A stretch of DNA of 64,000 nucleotides from Heloderma charlesbogerti (taxonomy: Eukaryota; Chordata; Lepidosauria; Squamata; Helodermatidae): assembly GCA_026122225.1 (NCBI GenBank), contig JANEZZ010000519.1, positions 1,364,001 to 1,428,000 of the forward strand, in the 5' to 3' direction. Every line of letters starts with the position of its first letter. Within the stretch, counting starts at the first letter, position 1. The position numbers were made by a program, and so were the translations under genes. Below, piece by piece: positions 22,075 to 35,002 of this stretch. The notes under the pieces were generated by a model, which ran no database searches, was not told where the DNA came from, and saw only the letters and a program-made list of their open reading frames with translations.

Positions 22075-22199
22075 CAGGGCCGGGCAATGTGTGGCCCTCC
22101 AAATGTTTTGGCCTACAATTCCCATCATCCCTTACCATTGGCTAGAGATGATGGGAGTTGTAGGCCAAAACATCTAGATGGCCACAAGTTGCTCACCCG
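22075..22199. mobile_element. hAT-like palindromic MITE, family C
   Basis: Long arms TTTTGGCCTACAATTCCC / GGGAGTTGTAGGCCAAAA. The flanking octamers AATAACAC and ACTTACAC agree at six of eight positions. Lies in the upstream region of PRKAA2. Confidence 0.65.
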
Positions 22200-22400
22200 A
22201 CTTACACTTACCGCTGCCCACCCCCCTTTACAATTTCACTCAGGTTTGCAAATTACAGGATATCAACTTGTGTATTCAACTAATATTTCAAGTTGTGAAG
22301 ATTGAGATTCTGAGCAGTTTCTGAATCTAGGAATATGTCACTTTGAAAGGTAGCCAACAGTTGTCCTTTATCGTGAATGTTCAAACGAGTGAGCATTTAA

Positions 22401-22533
22401 GGGCCATGATAGTTGCCACTTGCCAGGCCATGTTTAGAGTGAAAAAAGCCCTACAATTCCCGGCAAGGCTGGCTGGGGTAGGCTGAGAGTTGTAGGGCGT
22501 TTTTCTGTCTCAACATGCCTAGAATCGCACCGT
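22401..22533. mobile_element. Harbinger-like palindromic MITE, family B
   Basis: Flanked by TAA on the left (22398-22400) and TTAA on the right (22533-22536). Contains CCTACAATTCCCGGC / GAGAGTTGTAGGGC. About 500 bases upstream of the PRKAA2 start codon. Confidence 0.7.
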
Positions 22534-22699
22534 TAATTTCTGTTCAGGTTTTTAATGAACTCCTTGAGTTCGTCCCCTCAGACACACGTACGGACACATA
22601 CACCACCACGCCCACCTCGCTCTGTGCCACATTTTTTCAGGAGAAAAAGAAGCGAGCGTGGACACGGCGGTGTTTCGGCGCCTGCTCGGGGCTCAATTG

Positions 22700-23700
<1,001 letters not shown>

Positions 23701-23906
23701 GACCCCGTGGCTTGAAGTAAGGAGCGACTGGCGGCCACGCGACGCGAGCCCCTTGCGTTTCTTCTCTTCGTGCTTCTGGTACATGGGCGCCACATGCTCT
23801 GCGCCCACAGCAGCAGCAGCAGGATTTATTTGGTGGATGGAGAAGGCAGGCCTCTTCCTTGATAAGTATACAACAGAAGACTCGACACCGAGGGAGGCAC
23901 AGCAAG

Positions 23907-24058
23907 GCTGTTGTTGTTCAGTCGCGTCCGACTCTTCGTGACCCCATGGACCGTAGCGCGCCAGGCCCTCCTGTCCTGCGCTCTCTCCCGGAGCGTGCTC
24001 AAGTCCATATTCATTGCATCGGTGATGCTATCCAGCCATCTCATCCTCTGCCGCAGAA
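23907..24058 (-). mobile_element. Bov-B LINE 3' end fragment
   Basis: The reverse complement of the Bov-B 3' end: GTTCAGTCGCGTCCGACTC, TTCGTGACCCCATGGACC, then ATTGCATCGGTGATGCTATCC. It lies in PRKAA2 intron 1, about 760 bases after exon 1. It matches the 3' end of the longer Bov-B copy at 31800-31930. Confidence 0.93.
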
Positions 24059-24482
24059 AGGCTAGCCCACAGTAAAACAAATGCAACGTGCAAGTTGCAC
24101 ACGCACAGGCCTCCAGATGAATCATAAAGCCTTTCCGTATCCCCTTCCCGTGTGCATCATTTTGGGCCAGCTAAACTCGCCCCACCCCCAGTGTATGCAC
24201 AGTGCAGCTCATCTGAAATCTTCAGCTCGCGTTTCTTCGCTATCCTGCATAAGGTATCTTCTGTACCTGCAACAGTGGCATGTTAACTTATCACCACCAG
24301 AGTCTGGTTCCCAGTTGGGAAAAGAGGCCAAGGTATTGGGGGTTGCCACTGGCAGGTATTTCCAGTATTTTACAGAAGAAAATGTTACCCATACATCAGT
24401 TTGATTCTCCACTGGAACCATGGAGAATCTTCACAACATGGAGTACATTTTTATGCAGTGAATTTGCTTTTTCCTCATGCAG

Positions 24483-24578
24483 CGCAATCCAGTGCATATT
24501 TACTCAGAATCAGAAATAAGTACTATTGTGTTCAGTTGGGCTTAGTCTCAGGTAAGTGTGCACAGGATTACAGACGTA
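24483..24578. repeat. Family A MITE, diverged copy
   Basis: GCGCAATCC...CAGTTGGGCTTAGTCTCAGG...CACAGGATTACAG layout. Confidence 0.6.
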
Positions 24579-24787
24579 TTTATTGATCACATTTTATCCC
24601 TACCATTCTTTCAAGAAGCTTATGGTGACATACATTTTGTCCTCACCACAATCCTGCGAGGTAGGTTAGGCGGAAAGATAGTTGACTGGCCCAAGGTCAC
24701 CCAGTGCAATTCATTGCTGCACAGTGATTTGAACCTAGATTTCCTCAGTTTAAGTCCAGCACTCTGGCCAGTACCCCACACTGGCTC
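24577..24787 (-). mobile_element. Sauria-type SINE, diverged
   Basis: Minus-strand copy: GAGCCAGTGTGGGGTACTGG head at the right, CCAAGGTCACCCAGTG and CCTGCGAGGTAGGTTAGGC in the body, TTTATTGATCACATTT tail at the left. Confidence 0.75.
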
Positions 24788-25014
24788 CTAAATCATACAA
24801 TCCCTTCCACCATTCAAGGCCTGTCCACGCCATATCTTTTTCATTAGCCCTTTACAAATAAAGTCCAGGTTTGTAATTGGCCTCTTGCACAGTCACTTAT
24901 GGTAAGAATTGCCATCAGGTTCTTTGCCCACCTTTTGTGCTTTACAACCTGATCTTATGGATGTTTACTGAAATGTAAGTCCCACTGATGTCAGTGAGGC
25001 ATATTCTCAAGTAA

Positions 25015-25104
25015 CACTGCAATCTTATACATGTCTACTCAGAAGTAGGTCCCATTGAATTCAGTGGGGCTTATTCCCAATTAAGTAGGTATGGGATTGC
25101 AGCC
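25015..25104. mobile_element. Harbinger-like MITE, family A
   Basis: 90 bp flanked by TAA on both sides (25012-25014, 25105-25107). Ends CACTGCAATCTTATACATG and GGGATTGCAGCC; core GTCCCATTGAATTCAGTGGG. A diverged copy lies directly to its left at about 24948-25011. Confidence 0.78.
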
Positions 25105-25150
25105 TAAATGTGCATAGGAATGCTGTTGTAATTCATCAGTACACTGCAGA

Positions 25151-25447
25151 TAGGGATGTCAGAGAAATCCACAATGGATTCAAATGAGTACCAATTTCAA
25201 GCCTTTTTTCAATTCTTGCGGAATCTGTGGACTTGCAGACTGTTGTTGTTGTTTTTTTACTGGGGGGGGATTTGCACCAATGCGCATTTGTGCAAGGGTG
25301 CATGTGTGCATTTGCAGAAAGGAATGAAATTCTCATACATTCCTAAAAAAAGTCTGATTCCATCAATGAGCAGACGACGAAATGAAAGATGCCTGAGAGT
25401 CTATGAAACATAAATGGAACGGATTTAACAAAATCCGTACATCCCTA
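25151..25447. mobile_element. hAT-like non-autonomous element
   Basis: 297 bp with ends TAGGGATGTCAG and GTACATCCCTA. The flanking octamers ACTGCAGA (25143-25150) and ACTGCAGG (25448-25455) match at seven of eight positions, the target-site length of hAT transposons. No coding capacity. Confidence 0.82.
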
Positions 25448-25455
25448 ACTGCAGG

Positions 25456-27300
25456 TGGCTAACGTGGGCAGGCAGTGTAATAAAACATTGTTTGGGGTTA
25501 GTAACTTTTTTGGGAATTATTTGAAGGGCTGAAAATGCCATTTTAGTATGCGTAAGAGGTTAGAGTGCAGCACACATTAGCCAGTATTTAAGGTCTATTG
25601 TAATGATTGAGTTGAACTGTTTCTCATAATCTTTCCAAGACCATCCACCTTAGCTAATCGCTCAGGATTTCAGTGTTCAGGTTTTATAGCGTTCAGTTAA
25701 AAAACAACAACACTGTAAAACACTGTAACGTTGAATAATTTTGGAAAGGTTGTACCTCTGCTTAGCTTTCTGGAGATAGAAACTACCATAATAGGAACCT
25801 GAATTAGCTACACTACATAACAAATAATTCTCTCTCTCTCTCTCGTCTCCATCTCTCAAGACATTCAAGTAGACTTAACCAGTCCCAAGGGAGTGAAACA
25901 ATAATAACTCTGTATCTGTTGCTTACTGTAAGCAAATGATAGATTACAAAGCTGACTGTTTATTATTAATTATTAATGTATTGGCACTAAGAAAACCACA
26001 TAAAGACACATGCCTTTTATAGAGGATTTATAAAAGATGGACTACTCAGTAGCAGTTTGATATTTGTTTGTTTGTTTGTTTGTTTTCTTGGTTGGAGTAA
26101 GCTAATGTTTTTAAGAACTACTGGGAGGAAGGGAGAAGGTTGCTGTCAGGATCACTGAATAAAACACAAATAATCATCCTGAGGTTGAAGGAACTAGTCC
26201 TGCCACCAAAACATACAACTGACACAATTTTCATTCCTGGCTGTGTCCGTGTGGAATGTTTTTGCTTAGTTGGTGGGGAAGTTGCCGGATAAGTAAGGTA
26301 ACATAATCAGACCACCTTCTGATGGTGATAGATGAGAGAAAGGAACACTGAATATAGCTGAAGAGCAATTTTTCTGAAGTTTTATACCCACTTATTCAGT
26401 AACCCGCTGAATTACTATCACGTGTGTAATCTCATCTCTGCTCAGTTACTTCTGAAATATCTGGGCAAAAGGGATGATGAGCCATACCCCCTGGTGCAGC
26501 AAAACAGAAGCTTCAGTTCACCCACAGATCCTTGAAAGGCTCTGTAAAGTGGGTGAGTTCGGTTGTTGGAACCAACTGCATGCTGTAATCCACCAAAGGT
26601 TACTCCACTGCATCTGAGCACAGCTTGTTTCACATACAGATATAGCTGGCATCTCTGTTGTGTCATCTCCCAGAGCAAAATATTATCAATACAGTTGCCA
26701 GAAAAAAGGGCTGGCCTACTCCAGGGCCATTAATAGCAACTGAATATCCAGCAGTTAGCAGGTGGGGCTTTTTAGAGAATGGAGATAAACATGATCACTC
26801 GCTAATGTCTGCAGAAAAAGCTACTGTTAAGAGGCACAGGAATGGAGACCAGTAAATTATGGCAACCATAATTACCGAACCGAGAGAGTTTTAGTTACAC
26901 TAACTTGTTGCCTGTATTTCATTAGCTGTAATAAAATATGACTGCAGTTTGGGTGCTGGAACCAAAGCCGTTACAAAAGGGGTATGATAGAGTTTCGAGA
27001 GCCCAGTTAGGATCTAGAATGTGAAGGGGTGAGCAGATTCAAAAGAGCACAGTGCTCCTGCACCTTTTAATACTTGTGTAGAAAAGGATGAAATTTTGGC
27101 AGGCACAGCTTATTGCTACAAAGTTGATTAAAGCTGTATCTATAAAGATTTCCTCTTCTATGCTATTGTTTAAAGTATGAAAGCCATATCCTCCTTTACA
27201 TCTGGTCATCCTAGGCATAAAAAGCTTGGTGATGTGCACCCCTTCTATAGAGGACAAAGCCCACAAGTATGTGCAGAAATACTTTAATGGACAATCAAAA
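25456..27300. other. PRKAA2 intron 1, unique stretch
   Basis: No recognised element except simple runs: (TC)n near 25829-25845 and (GTTT)n near 26063-26083. No exon is supported. Confidence 0.5.
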
Positions 27301-27309
27301 ACTACGAAT

Positions 27310-27428
27310 AGTCCTGTGGAACCTTAAAGACTAACAAGTTTATTATGGCACAAACTTTCATAGCCAGAGTCCATGAAAGCTTATTGTATCATCATCCTGT
27401 TAGTCTTTAAGGTGCCACAAGACTCTTT
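27310..27428. repeat. Palindromic interspersed repeat (AAAGACTAACA arms)
   Basis: CCTTAAAGACTAACAAG pairs with CTGTTAGTCTTTAAGG. A single related arm also occurs at 29815-29835 (CTTAAAGACTAATG). Family not named. Confidence 0.6.
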
Positions 27429-27872
27429 GGCCTTGTTCACACATAAAACTAACCCATGGTTTGTTACCCTACCCAGTTCTTGTCTGGCAGATGAAGAAAC
27501 AAACCATGGTTTGTTTTCTCAATCCCTGGGTTGTTTATTTCCCTTCTCCTTTGCCCATTCCCTCCCTGAATTATAAATGCCTTTGTAGTGTTGTAATACT
27601 GTCATGTAGAGAGGCTGGTATTTTTCTACCATTCTTGCCCACTGACTCTGGCATGGTAAAACAACCTACAAACAACCCAGGGTTTGGAGTTTGCATATAA
27701 TGACAACCCATGGTCTAATCAACTCAGAGTTCACAACACAACAACAAACCATGGGTTCTCCTTCCTGGTTGTTTGTCGTTAGCAAACCATGTTTTGTTAG
27801 CATGGCCACATTCACACATCACAACAACCCAAATTTCAGTAACCCATATCAGAGTTATGTGTGGACCCGGCC
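27429..27872. mobile_element. Unclassified DNA element, family E, copy 1
   Basis: Ends GGCCTTGTTCACACATAA and TTATGTGTGGACCCGGCC are imperfect inverted repeats. The interior has repeated AACCCATGG / CCATGGTTTG words. Homologous throughout to 40512-40924 in intron 6. Confidence 0.65.
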
Positions 27873-28945
27873 TTTGTTGCTTTTCCTGCAGTGGATTAAC
27901 ACAAGGACATGATATCCCTCTAGCTTAGGCTGTTTGTATAATAGCACAGTGGTGGCAGCAGGTAATCAAGGGATGGAGGGTTCCTAGGTTGAGTTTCCAT
28001 AACTCTCCACCCTCCTGTCATTTCATGGCAATGAAAAGTTGGAATGTTTCAGAGGGTGCTTTACATTCCCTGAGGAAAGGTCCTTTTCCAGGTGTAAAAT
28101 GGTGTGTTCCTAGAGGCATAGGTTGTCACTTATCCTTGAGTCATAGTTAACCTGTGGGATATGCATGTAAAATATAAAGCATAGTGTCCTTCTAAAATTT
28201 GCTTTCCTTTTCAGAACATGTAGAGGCATATAGAAAGTAGTAAGGCAAAGTGTTTTCATTTCAAAGCATGGCGAGGCACTTTATTTTTAGAACTCTCTTA
28301 TTGAGGAAAGAATTTCAGGCTGCTCTTATCTTTGCTAATAATAGTGACTTGCTCAGCTTATACAGCTACTGCATTACAACTCCGCTTCCTTCTTTATTCA
28401 GGCCACATCCATAATTGCAGATTGTCTCCCGCTTCCTAGATTCACCTGGTTTTAAAATCCAGTGACTTTTGTATGTGAGATTACGACGGTACTCCCATTT
28501 TTTTAGAATATTGTGAGGGTTCTGTGAATTCTAACAGCAGTGTCATTTTTGTGTTTTCTGTAAACATAATGGTTTCTACTAGGAGCAATTTGAGATGTTT
28601 TATAAAAGTAGCCTTTTCAGTTCATATAATACAATCATGAGAATATAATTCCTCTGGGAATTATTATTTTTTGTCAACATTTTATAAAGAAATGGCTTAT
28701 TTAGAGCTTCCCTTCCCTTACGGCATTTATTTCCAAAATATTGGTTTGAGATCCACTACTCTGAGGTGTATCAGAAGGTTCCAAGATGGGGTGTGTGCAT
28801 TACTTGTCAGGTAAGCACAAGGAGCTGATGAATGAATGCTTTCTAGGGTAAAGACCAGACAGGCAGATTTCCCTTAAACAAAGGCAAAAAAACCACACAC
28901 ACAGTAACATTTGAAGCCACTGGTTAAAAAGAATATAACAATTAA

Positions 28946-29035
28946 CAATGCAATGCTATGCATGTCTACTCAGAATCAATCCCTGCTGAGTTCAGTGGGA
29001 CTTAACTTCCAGGTACCGTGCATAGGATTGCAGCC
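28946..29035. mobile_element. Harbinger-like MITE, family A
   Basis: CAATGCAATGCTATGCATGTC...CATAGGATTGCAGCC flanked by TAA on the left and TAG on the right. Confidence 0.65.
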
Positions 29036-29684
29036 TAGTGTATCTTACAAATCAAATTTTGTAATGCTGAACTATTTCAAAATAGTTATTGGTTCTACTT
29101 AATCTTGGATTATTTTATGTGTCTTTTATTTTCCCCACAAAAGTTTTCTCTATGAGCTAAATCCAACCTTACACAAGAAGAGTTCCACTGACGCAGCAGA
29201 AGTTTTCCTCCCTCTCCTCCATCCCTGCAGGGCCCCCCCCATCTGCTCAGGGGGCTTTCCTAATCCTATGGAGCAGGGGGTTGTGTCTGCAGGGGAAAGG
29301 GAAATTCAGTCAGCTAACAGTGTCCATTCTGCTGGATACAACCTTATGATTTTAGGTTTAGGTTTTTGAATAAAGATGATTCTCATTTTAGATATAAAGC
29401 TCAATATCTACAAGATAGTAATCTAAGACTGCAGTTCTGTCTGTCTATACACTCATACTTGGAAGCCAGTTCCACTGGACTTAGGAGGTGGCCACCTGAA
29501 TAAACGTAAGGCATGTGCTACAAGAATTCCCCCCCCTTTTTAGTTGTGTAGTCATACATAATAGACAAGATGTAGCTCAATTGATAGGTTTGTGCCAAAG
29601 GCATCCATTGTAGTGATTGTATCGATACTTCTAAATGTGCATTTTAATGTGGAATAGATACCCTTAACACCCAAGCTATCTATT

Positions 29685-29770
29685 CCTAATCTTATATACA
29701 CTTACCTGGGGCCATGTCCCACTGACCTCAGTGGGGCTTACTTCTGAGGAAACATGTATAGGATGTTTAA
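29685..29770. repeat. Family A MITE, inverted copy
   Basis: ACACTTACCTGGGG, core GTCCCACTGACCTCAGTGGGG, ending ACATGTATAGGAT. Confidence 0.6.
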
Positions 29771-29995
29771 TCACCTCTTTATACTAAAAAAGACAAAAGC
29801 AAGAAGAGATGTAGCATCTTAAAGACTAATGTGGCATGAGCCACCATAGGAAATAGCTTATTTCATCAGATATATAAAGTAATTGACCATAGTGGCTGGG
29901 AATGATGGCAGTTGTAGTCCAACATAGCTAGAGGGAACCAGGTTGTGGAAGGATGTTTTAACTGATGTAAAAAATAATGTGATGTATCAGCATTC

Positions 29996-31940
29996 TCCCC
30001 TTCATGGATCACTGCCTTGTTGTAGTGAAGGGGCTTGCGTAACTCAGTGAAGCCATAAGCTATGCTGTGCAGGGCCACCCAAGATGGACAAGTCATGGCG
30101 GAGAGTTCTGACAAAATGTGGTCCACTGGAGAAGGAAATGGCAACCCACTCCAGTATTCTTGCCAAGAAAATCCCATGGAACATATCACAAGGCTAAAAG
30201 AGATGACGCCGAAAGATGAGCCCCTCAGGTCGGAAGGTGTCCAATATACTACTGGGAAGAGCAGAGGGAATTTCCAAGTAGCGCCAGAAAGAGTGAAGCG
30301 GCTGGGCCAAAGCCACAAGGACACTCAGCTGTGGATGTGTCTGGTGGTGAAAAGAAAGTCTGATGCTGTAAAGAACAATATTGTTTAGGAACCTGGAATG
30401 TAAGATCGATGAATCAAGGTAAGCTGGAGGTGTTCAAACATGAGATGGCAAGATTGAACATCGCCATCTTGGGAAGCAGCGAACTAAAATGGACAAGCAT
30501 GGGCGAATTCAATTCAGCTGACCATTATATCTACTACTGTGGGCAATAATCCCTTAGAAGAACTGGAGTAGCACTCATAGTCACCAAAAGGGTGGGAAAA
30601 GCAGTACTGGGGTACAATCTCAAAAACGATAGAATTCCAAAGAAGGGCAATGCCAAAGATTGTTCAAACTACCGCACAATTGCACTCATTTCACATGCCA
30701 GCAAGGTTATGCTCAAAATCCTACAAGCTAGGCTTCAGCGGTATGTGAACCGAGAACTACCGGAAGTACAAGCTGGGTTTCGAAGAGGCAGAGGAACTAG
30801 AGATCAAATCGCCAACATTCGCTGGATCATGGAGAAAGCAAGAGAATTCCAGAAAAATGTCTATTTCTGCTTCATTGACTATGCTAAAGCCTTTGATTGT
30901 GTGGATCACAACAAACTGTGGCAAATTCTTAAAGAGATGGGAGTACCAGACCACCTTACCTGTCTCCTGAGAAACCTGTATGAGGGTCAAGAAGCAACAG
31001 TAAGAACTGGACATGGAACAACCGATTGGTTCAAAATTGGGAAAGGAGTACGACAAGGCTGTATATTGTCGCCCTGCTTATTTAATTTATATGCAGAGTA
31101 CATCATGAGAAACGCCGGGTTGGATGAATCACAGGTCGGAATTAAGATTGCCGGGAGAATTATCAACAACCTCAGATACGCAGATGATACCACCTTAATG
31201 GCAGAAAGCGAAGAGGATCTAAAGAGCCTCTTGTTGAGGGTGAAAGTGGAGAGTGCAAAAGCTGGTTTGAAAGTCAACATTAAAAAAACTAAGATCATGG
31301 CATCTGGCCCCATCACTTCCTGGCATATAGAAGGGGAAGAAATGGAAGCAGTGACCGATTTTTTTTTCTTCGGCTCCAAGATCACCGCAGACGGTGACTG
31401 TAGCCATGAAATTAAAAGACGCTTGCTCCTTGGGAGGAAAGCTATGGCAAACCTAGACAGCATAGTAAGAAGCAGAGACATCACCTTGCCGACTAAGGTT
31501 CGTATAATCAAAACTATGGTTTTCCCAGTAGCAACGTATGGCTGTGAGAGCTGGACTATAAGGAAGGCTGAGCGCTGAAGAATCGATGCTTTCGAACTGT
31601 GGTGCTGGAGAAGACTCTTCCGAGTCCCCTGGACTGCAGGGAGGTCAAATCAGTCAATCCTAAAGGAAATCAACCCTGACTGCTCATTGGAAGGACAGAT
31701 ACTGAAGCTGAAGCTCAAATTTTTTGGCCACCTAATGCGAAGAGAAAACTCCCTGGAGAAGACCCTGATGCTGGGAAAGATTGAAGGCAAAAGCAGAAGG
31801 GGATGGCAGAGGATGAGATGGCTAGATAGCCTCACCGATGCAATGAATATGAACTTGAGCACACTCTGGGAGAGAGCAGAGGACAGGAAGGCCTGGTCCA
31901 CAGGGTCACGAAGAGTCGGACACGACTGAACAACAACATC
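29996..31940 (+). mobile_element. Bov-B (RTE) LINE, internally deleted
   Basis: Starts with the Bov-B 5' phrase TGGATCACTGCCTTG and GGAAATGGCAACCCACTCC, and runs to the 3' end GGGTCACGAAGAGTCGGACA followed by CGACTGAACAACAAC at 31940. It lies in sense orientation in PRKAA2 intron 1. The endonuclease region is cut short and joined directly to reverse-transcriptase sequence. A family-B MITE sits immediately after its 3' end. Confidence 0.94.
30370..31926 (+). pseudogene. Bov-B endonuclease/reverse transcriptase pseudogene
   Basis: From 30370 fragments of the apurinic endonuclease are visible (GTWNVRS-like start with a stop before it, then EVFKHEMARLN and ILGSSELKW). At about 30630 the sequence jumps in frame into the reverse transcriptase (KDCSNYRTIALISH). 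The open frame 30592-31578 holds FRRGRGTRDQIANIRW, FIDYAKAFDCVDH, GVRQGCILSPCLFN and the catalytic YADDTTLMAES. A TGA at 31576 interrupts the C-terminal part, which continues recognisably (HLMRRENSLEKTLMLGKIEG, RMRWLDS) to 31926. The enzyme copies element RNA into DNA at a nicked target; this copy lacks an intact endonuclease. Confidence 0.93.
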
Positions 31941-31950
31941 TGCATTCTAA

Positions 31951-32054
31951 GGGCACAATCCTATGAATGTTTAGACCAAAAAAAGTAATACAACTCCCAG
32001 TTTCCTGGGAGTTGTAGGACTTTTTCTCATGTAAACATGCATTGGATTGCACCC
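31951..32054. mobile_element. Harbinger-like palindromic MITE, family B
   Basis: 104 bp flanked by TAA on both sides (31948-31950, 32055-32057). Ends GGGCACAATCCTATGAATG and CATTGGATTGCACCC. Confidence 0.8.
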
Positions 32055-32866
32055 TAAGAGACTTGTTTTCAGACTTGTGTTCCTCACACTACTTCTGTTT
32101 TGTAGAAATGTTCATGTCAACTGTCTGCGCACAGGAGGACATCTTCAGCCATTTCTATGGTCAGACCTACTTGAAGAAGGGAAGCAGTAGTGATAGAAAT
32201 GGTCACGTCTGTCCCCATGTATGCAGCCACCTCACACTACAGCTTATCTATGCAGTTGCATTCCTGAGTATCCTGAGTACGCATGAACCCATAGCCCATC
32301 GGGCTCTAACTGGTAGTCTCCTAGTTTTGGTTGTTCCGGTAGTGGTGGCACCTGGTGGGCCCTGTTACGAGCTTTCTCCTACAACAACAACGAGACAGCT
32401 TGCATTGGAAAAGTCCTCCCATGACCCCTTTTTGCTATTATTTACTGATACCATGAGAACCGACATCACCTCATAAAGGCAGGCACTCAGTGCTGCATGA
32501 AAATAACTTGGTGAGGTGTTAGTCAATTGCAAATAACCATTGTTGGGGAAAAAAACATTTACCCTTTCCTTATCTAAATGGCCCATCTGTCCTTTTCAAG
32601 TAATACATTCTGCAAGTCTAGACTCTTAAATCATGGAAAGATCCAAGAACTGTTATTCCCAGGGAATGGTCTGATGGCATACAATGCAGCAAGCAACCTC
32701 ATTCAAGCTAAGCTCTGAATCTGATCGGTGCTTGGACAGGACACTGCCTGGCAACTGCTTTGAGTTCTGTTAGAAGAAAGATAGAATATAAATGTAGTTA
32801 AATAAATCATCAAAAATCTTGGTAAGCAATGGCTGCTTTTAAAGGAAATATTGTGACTGCGAGACG

Positions 32867-33110
32867 GTGAGAGACAGTGTGGTGTAGTGGCTAGAGTGTT
32901 GGACTGGGACTTGGGAGACCCGGGTTCTAGTTACCACTCACTCTGCCATGAAGCTCACTGGGTAACTTTGGGCCAGTCACAGACTCTCAGCCTACCTCAC
33001 AGGGTTGCTGTTGTGAGGATAAAATGGAGAGGAGGAGATTCTTGATGTATGCCGCTTTGGGTTACTTAGAGGGGAAAAGATCGGATATAAATGAAATAAA
33101 TAAATAAATC
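32867..33110 (+). mobile_element. Sauria (ACA)-type SINE
   Basis: Full-length-looking tRNA-derived SINE: AGTGTGGTGTAGTGGCTAGAG head (Pol III A box), GGGTTCTAGTTACC near the B box, GTTGTGAGGATAAAATGGAG body and a (AAAT)n tail. Intron 1 of PRKAA2, sense orientation. Confidence 0.9.
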
Positions 33111-33391
33111 CTTGTGAACATTGGTTGAGGCCAATGTTAACATTTTAAATTGGTTCAGCCTCCAGAAGGTGATTGGGACAGCGGCTAACTTCCTCATCCC
33201 TGGATCCCTTTGAAAAGCAGATCCCTGCCCATTCATATGAAATGTCTGTCCATCTGTAGATTTGAATAAGTGTAGGGCCTGTTTAAATTAATAACAGCCA
33301 TGCAGGGGAGTTAATTTTGTGGGAACATGCAACACGGAAGGACTTATTTCTGAGTGAACATGCATGGAATTACATTGTTAATTACTTAAGC

Positions 33392-33793
33392 CAGGGGTCC
33401 CCAACCATGTTGAACCTGTGGGCACATTTGGGAATTTGAGAAACTGTTGTGGGCACCAGCACAAAATGCCTCCCATGATGATGTGGCTAGTCACACAGTG
33501 GCTTCTGTGGGGGCCCAGCTAGTCAAAAGTGAGCTAAAGAGGTGGGGGGAGGGAGAGAAATAGCGAGGATAGAGACTAGGAGGGAGGGGGAAAGAGCAAG
33601 GCAAAAGGGTTGATGGGAGAGAAAAAGCAAGGCTAGAGGCTAGAAAGAGTCTAAAGAAGACTGCCCTAACATTTTCCAAGGTTTTTCTTAACACATTTTT
33701 TAAAAGGAGGCAGGGAGGGGAAAGCTTCGTGGGCACCATTGGAGGTCCCCACAGGTGCCATGGCACGCATGGGTGCTGCATTGGGGACCCCTG
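33392..33793. mobile_element. hAT-like non-autonomous element
   Basis: 402 bp, ends CAGGGGTCCCCAAC and TTGGGGACCCCTG. Octamer flanks ACTTAAGC (33384-33391) and ACATAAGC (33794-33801) match seven of eight. Purine-rich interior. Ends about 100 bases before PRKAA2 exon 2. Confidence 0.85.
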
Positions 33794-33866
33794 ACATAAG
33801 CAATGAAAATCACATTTCAGCAGCCTTAACTATTGTATCTAAGCAGTGATGTTTCCTTTAGTTTAA

Positions 33867-34034
<168 letters not shown>

Positions 34035-34476
34035 TAAGTATTGCTGCCACTATTCTCCTTGGTGTACACTGTATTTCATATCTGTGTGGCATGAAATGAG
34101 GATGAAATACAAAAAGGAAACATGTTCTCAAATGTGCCAAAGGGAAACTTCTTTATTTGAAACCCAGTGTGTTTCAGAGACAAAAGCTCTTTTGTCAGGG
34201 GCAATCTACAGAAAATTACAATTATACAGGGATCTCACTGAATAAATTTCCATAAAAGTTTAACTTAATACAATGTTATATGCTTAAGAGAATAAAAACA
34301 TCATTTTCTTAAATAGTAAAAGTACAAAACTAAGGACAAGAGGACAACAAAAATTTCATTTTAAATTACTGTTATAAACCTAGATAAAAACATCATTTAA
34401 AAAATAGTAAAAGTACAAACATTAATACAAGAAGTCAGAAAAACAGAAATACTGTAAACTGCTAGTATAAAACTAA

Positions 34477-34581
34477 GAGTGCAATCCTATGCACATTTAT
34501 ATAGAAAAAGGTCCTACAACACCCAGCATTCCCTGAGAGTTGTAGGAGTTTTTCTGTCTAAACATGCATAGGATTGTGCCC
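34477..34581. mobile_element. Harbinger-like palindromic MITE, family B
   Basis: Flanked by TAA on both sides (34474-34476, 34582-34584). Ends GAGTGCAATCCTATGCACA and GCATAGGATTGTGCCC. Confidence 0.78.
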
Positions 34582-34617
34582 TAAATAGATAGCTTGTAAA
34601 AAGCGAGGCGGGGGGGA

Positions 34618-35002
34618 GGATTCAGAGAAACAGAAAGAAGGCAGGAAAGGAACAGGAGAGAGAGAGAGGGAGGGAGGGAGGGAGGGAAGGAAGGAAGGAA
34701 AGAAAGGCCAGAGAGATGGAAGGAAGGAGCCAGAGAGAGAGAGAGAGCGGATTCAGAGAAACAGAAAGAAGGCAGAAAAGGAAAAGGAGTGAGTGAGAGA
34801 GAGAGAGAGAAGGTAGGTAGGTAGGTAGGAAGGAAGGAAGGAAGGGCCAGAGAGATGGAAGGAAGGAGCCGGGGGGGGGAGGATTCAGAGAAACAGAAAG
34901 AAGGCAGGAAAGGAAAAGGAGTGAGAGAGAGAGAGAGAGAGAAGGAAGGAAGGAAGGAAGGAAGGAAAGAAAGAAAGGCCAGAGAGATGGAAGGAAGGAG
35001 CC
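34618..35002. repeat. Polypurine minisatellite, three 131-132 bp units
   Basis: Units start at 34618, 34749 and 34881 with GGATTCAGAGAAACAGAAAG and each ends near GATGGAAGGAAGGAGCC. Within units are (GA)n, (GGAA)n and (GGTA)n runs. Nearly every base of the top strand is a purine. Lies in intron 2 of PRKAA2, apparently inside an hAT-like element whose right end (AGGTTGGAGGCCCCTG) is at about 35180. Confidence 0.9.

Noticed and set aside
29996..31940. Endogenous retrovirus as the source of the reverse transcriptase
   Set aside because: The motifs and both ends are those of a Bov-B/RTE non-LTR element; there are no LTRs, gag or envelope.
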